Source of the DNA: Cytophagales bacterium
GTDB taxonomy: Bacteria > Bacteroidota > Bacteroidia > Cytophagales > Amoebophilaceae
DNA length: 7,050 nt
Direction of reading: 5' to 3'
Assembly: GCA_022360235.1 (NCBI GenBank)
Contig: JAKSDE010000512.1
Span: forward strand, 1-7,050
Shown here: in pieces, positions 6,181 to 7,050 of the stretch
How the letters are laid out: every line of letters starts with the position of its first letter
How positions within the stretch are numbered: position 1 is the stretch's first letter
Notes under the pieces: model-generated
The model's database searches: none
Seen by the model: only the letters and a program-made list of their open reading frames with translations
Told to the model about the DNA's origin: nothing
Program-made: the position numbers and the translations under genes

Positions 6181-6651
6181 ATGCGTGTAAAAATAAGCAT
6201 TACAGGGCTTCTTATTTTTGTGTTTAATTTTACTGCTTTTGCATATGCCAGGGAGTATAAGACAGCTGTAGGAATCAGGGGTAGCATTGGAGGAGAAGCT
6301 ATTAGAGGGGGAGGGATAACAGTCAGACATTTCTTTTGGCAATCAGCAACGGTCGAAGGAATTGTATCAGCAACTAACTTTTCAGGAACACGTCTTATTG
6401 GACTTTATGAATATCATTTCGCGATACCAGAAGTAGAGGGACTGCAGTGGTATGCAGGAGGAGGTATGCACATCACTGCCCTATCATCTACTACTTTGTG
6501 GGGTATTGATGCTATAGGGGGGATAGAATATACTTTTGGAACTATTCCGCTGAACATAGGGCTGTCTTGGAAGCCTGAGCTAAATATTACAGGCAAAACT
6601 CATACAGGTTTTGCATCAGATATTGCTGCACACCTACGTTTCTCATTCTAA
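6181..6651 (+). CDS. Small outer-membrane beta-barrel protein, function unknown
   Basis: The 156-residue product starts with a clear signal peptide: basic MRVK, a hydrophobic core (ISITGLLIFVFNF), and a likely cut after AYA at residue 23. The mature part of about 133 residues is rich in Gly and in alternating hydrophobic and polar residues, with Tyr/Trp/Phe typical of membrane-facing barrel strands. It ends in HLRFSF, where the final Phe fits a C-terminal signal for barrel assembly by BamA. The size suits a barrel of about eight strands. I recognise no specific family; OmpW/OmpA-like or opacity-type barrels are possible. In a host-associated bacterium it may be a surface-exposed protein, but that is inference. 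An upstream in-frame start at 6112 is rejected because the promoter and the signal peptide both point to 6181. Confidence 0.8.
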   Translation: MRVKISITGLLIFVFNFTAFAYAREYKTAVGIRGSIGGEAIRGGGITVRHFFWQSATVEGIVSATNFSGTRLIGLYEYHFAIPEVEGLQWYAGGGMHITALSSTTLWGIDAIGGIEYTFGTIPLNIGLSWKPELNITGKTHTGFASDIAAHLRFSF

Positions 6652-6752
6652 CCTCTCCTGAGCGCATATTCTTGCATTTTATAGTCCTCTAAAGGGCCTG
6701 TAGAAAGCTTCCCTAATTTTTCTAAAAATCTCCTTTTAAAGCCAATATAGGC
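6648..6752 (-). pseudogene. Possible C-terminal gene fragment, weakly KdsB-like
   Basis: A 34-codon open stretch lies between an in-frame TAG upstream and a TAG at 6648-6650, which overlaps the stop of the convergent barrel gene. It has a protein-like composition. Residues 2-13 (YIGFKRRFLEKL) and 20-24 (PLEDY), and the end ALRRG, recall the IG.Y.YRR.FL...PLE...LEQLR.LE.G region of 3-deoxy-manno-octulosonate cytidylyltransferase. The match needs two small gaps and has no start codon, so it would be a decayed remnant. It may equally be a chance open frame. Confidence 0.25.
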
Positions 6753-6820
6753 CTATAATTTGGTAGAATTCTTTAAGATTCTACAGTCCCCTAAATAGTT
6801 TCCCCCAGCTTCCAGCAGGG
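6652..6820. repeat. Spacer with a 12-bp palindrome and an inverted repeat
   Basis: The perfect palindrome TATAGGCCTATA lies at 6746-6757. Five bases further, GTAGAATT (6763-6770) pairs with GATTCTAC (6777-6784) around a six-base loop. Neither is followed by a T-tract, so they are not typical terminators. The cluster lies between the possible gene fragment and the transposase remnant and may mark an old insertion edge. Confidence 0.5.
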
Positions 6821-7050
6821 CTAAACTTCCGTTATCTTTACGGTATGACGCGTTACACAAAACGCCATCCTACTGTCTATCACCATCGTTAGCACTTGTA
6901 TGGATAGTTGTTTAGTCCCATCGTCTCCTTCAACAACCATGCCGTCCAACGCTCCTTGGTTTGTCCACCCAATACTATAGATCCACCTTTGAAAAATGGC
7001 GTTCAAAGGGGCTGTAGAAAACGAGGCAGGAATTGCTTCCATTCAGTCAT
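6821..7050 (-). pseudogene. ISAs1-family transposase fragment, broken
   Basis: The minus strand is open for 73 codons (7042-6821). The text around LDGMVVEGDDGTKQLSIQ (residues 32-49) matches the first catalytic block of ISAs1 transposases, usually IDGK..RGS.D..KQ.HL. The D33 of LDG fits the first acidic residue of the DDE triad, although the following Lys is Met here. Upstream, LNAIFQRWIYSI (13-24) resembles the F..CF..W...I stretch that precedes this block, and VKITEV (68-73) fits the later K(S/T)NEI motif. The frame is closed by TGA (7043-7045) just upstream and TAG downstream. After the TAG another frame continues with LALLEAGG, like the LLE..D segment of the family, so a frameshift is likely. 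The N-terminal half lies beyond the window, and the rest of the catalytic domain is missing. This is a dead remnant of an insertion sequence. Confidence 0.6.

Noticed and set aside
6908..7050. Plus-strand reading resembling an IS5 transposase (YYRSTFEKWRSKGL)
   Set aside because: The likeness is short and needs several frameshifts and a stop replaced by Trp. The minus-strand ISAs1 reading explains the same bases in one open frame with motifs in the right order.
1..7050. CRISPR array, toxin-antitoxin pair or defence system
   Set aside because: No regularly spaced repeats, no cas-like genes and no paired small genes were seen on either strand.

Overview
The window reads as part of a chromosome from an AT-rich member of the Bacteroidota, most likely a relative of the amoeba/arthropod symbionts of the Amoebophilus/Cardinium group. 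That placement is an inference. It rests on several sites matching the Bacteroidota promoter consensus TTTG-N19-TAnnTTTG, on ribosomal protein S1 and the LolC/E-type permease, which read to me as Bacteroidota-like, on AT-rich spacers, and on mobile-element debris at both ends of the window.

Layout. Positions 1-246 are the 3' end of a group II intron on the plus strand, with a textbook domain V and a domain VI carrying a bulged branch-point A. It runs directly into positions 247-354, the last 35 codons of a gene that looks like an Rpn / PD-(D/E)XK nuclease-transposase, so one mobile element sits inside another. A spacer with a probable terminator follows. The minus strand then carries a LolC/LolE-type permease (612-1829, TTG start), a roughly 340-base spacer, tRNA-Cys(GCA) (2168-2238), ribosomal protein S1 rpsA (2281-4149) with an excellent promoter at 4247-4277, a sodium:solute symporter (4447-5880) and tRNA-Gln(UUG) (5931-6003). 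On the plus strand, divergent from tRNA-Gln, is a short secreted outer-membrane beta-barrel protein (6181-6651). The right end (6652-7050) is decayed DNA: a 34-codon minus-strand fragment that may be a remnant of an enzyme gene, a perfect 12-bp palindrome, and a broken piece of an ISAs1-family transposase.

How the genes relate. The core is a housekeeping block on the minus strand. tRNA-Cys lies 42 bases behind rpsA with no clear promoter of its own, and the symporter lies 50 bases behind tRNA-Gln with no clear promoter of its own, so two mixed mRNA/tRNA transcripts are plausible. The permease lacks its partner ATPase here, which must be encoded elsewhere. The flanks are typical of a symbiont genome full of mobile elements. 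I do not see a convincing new multi-gene system. The most informative points are the intron-in-transposase nesting, the two possible tRNA-mRNA co-transcripts, and the decayed right end.
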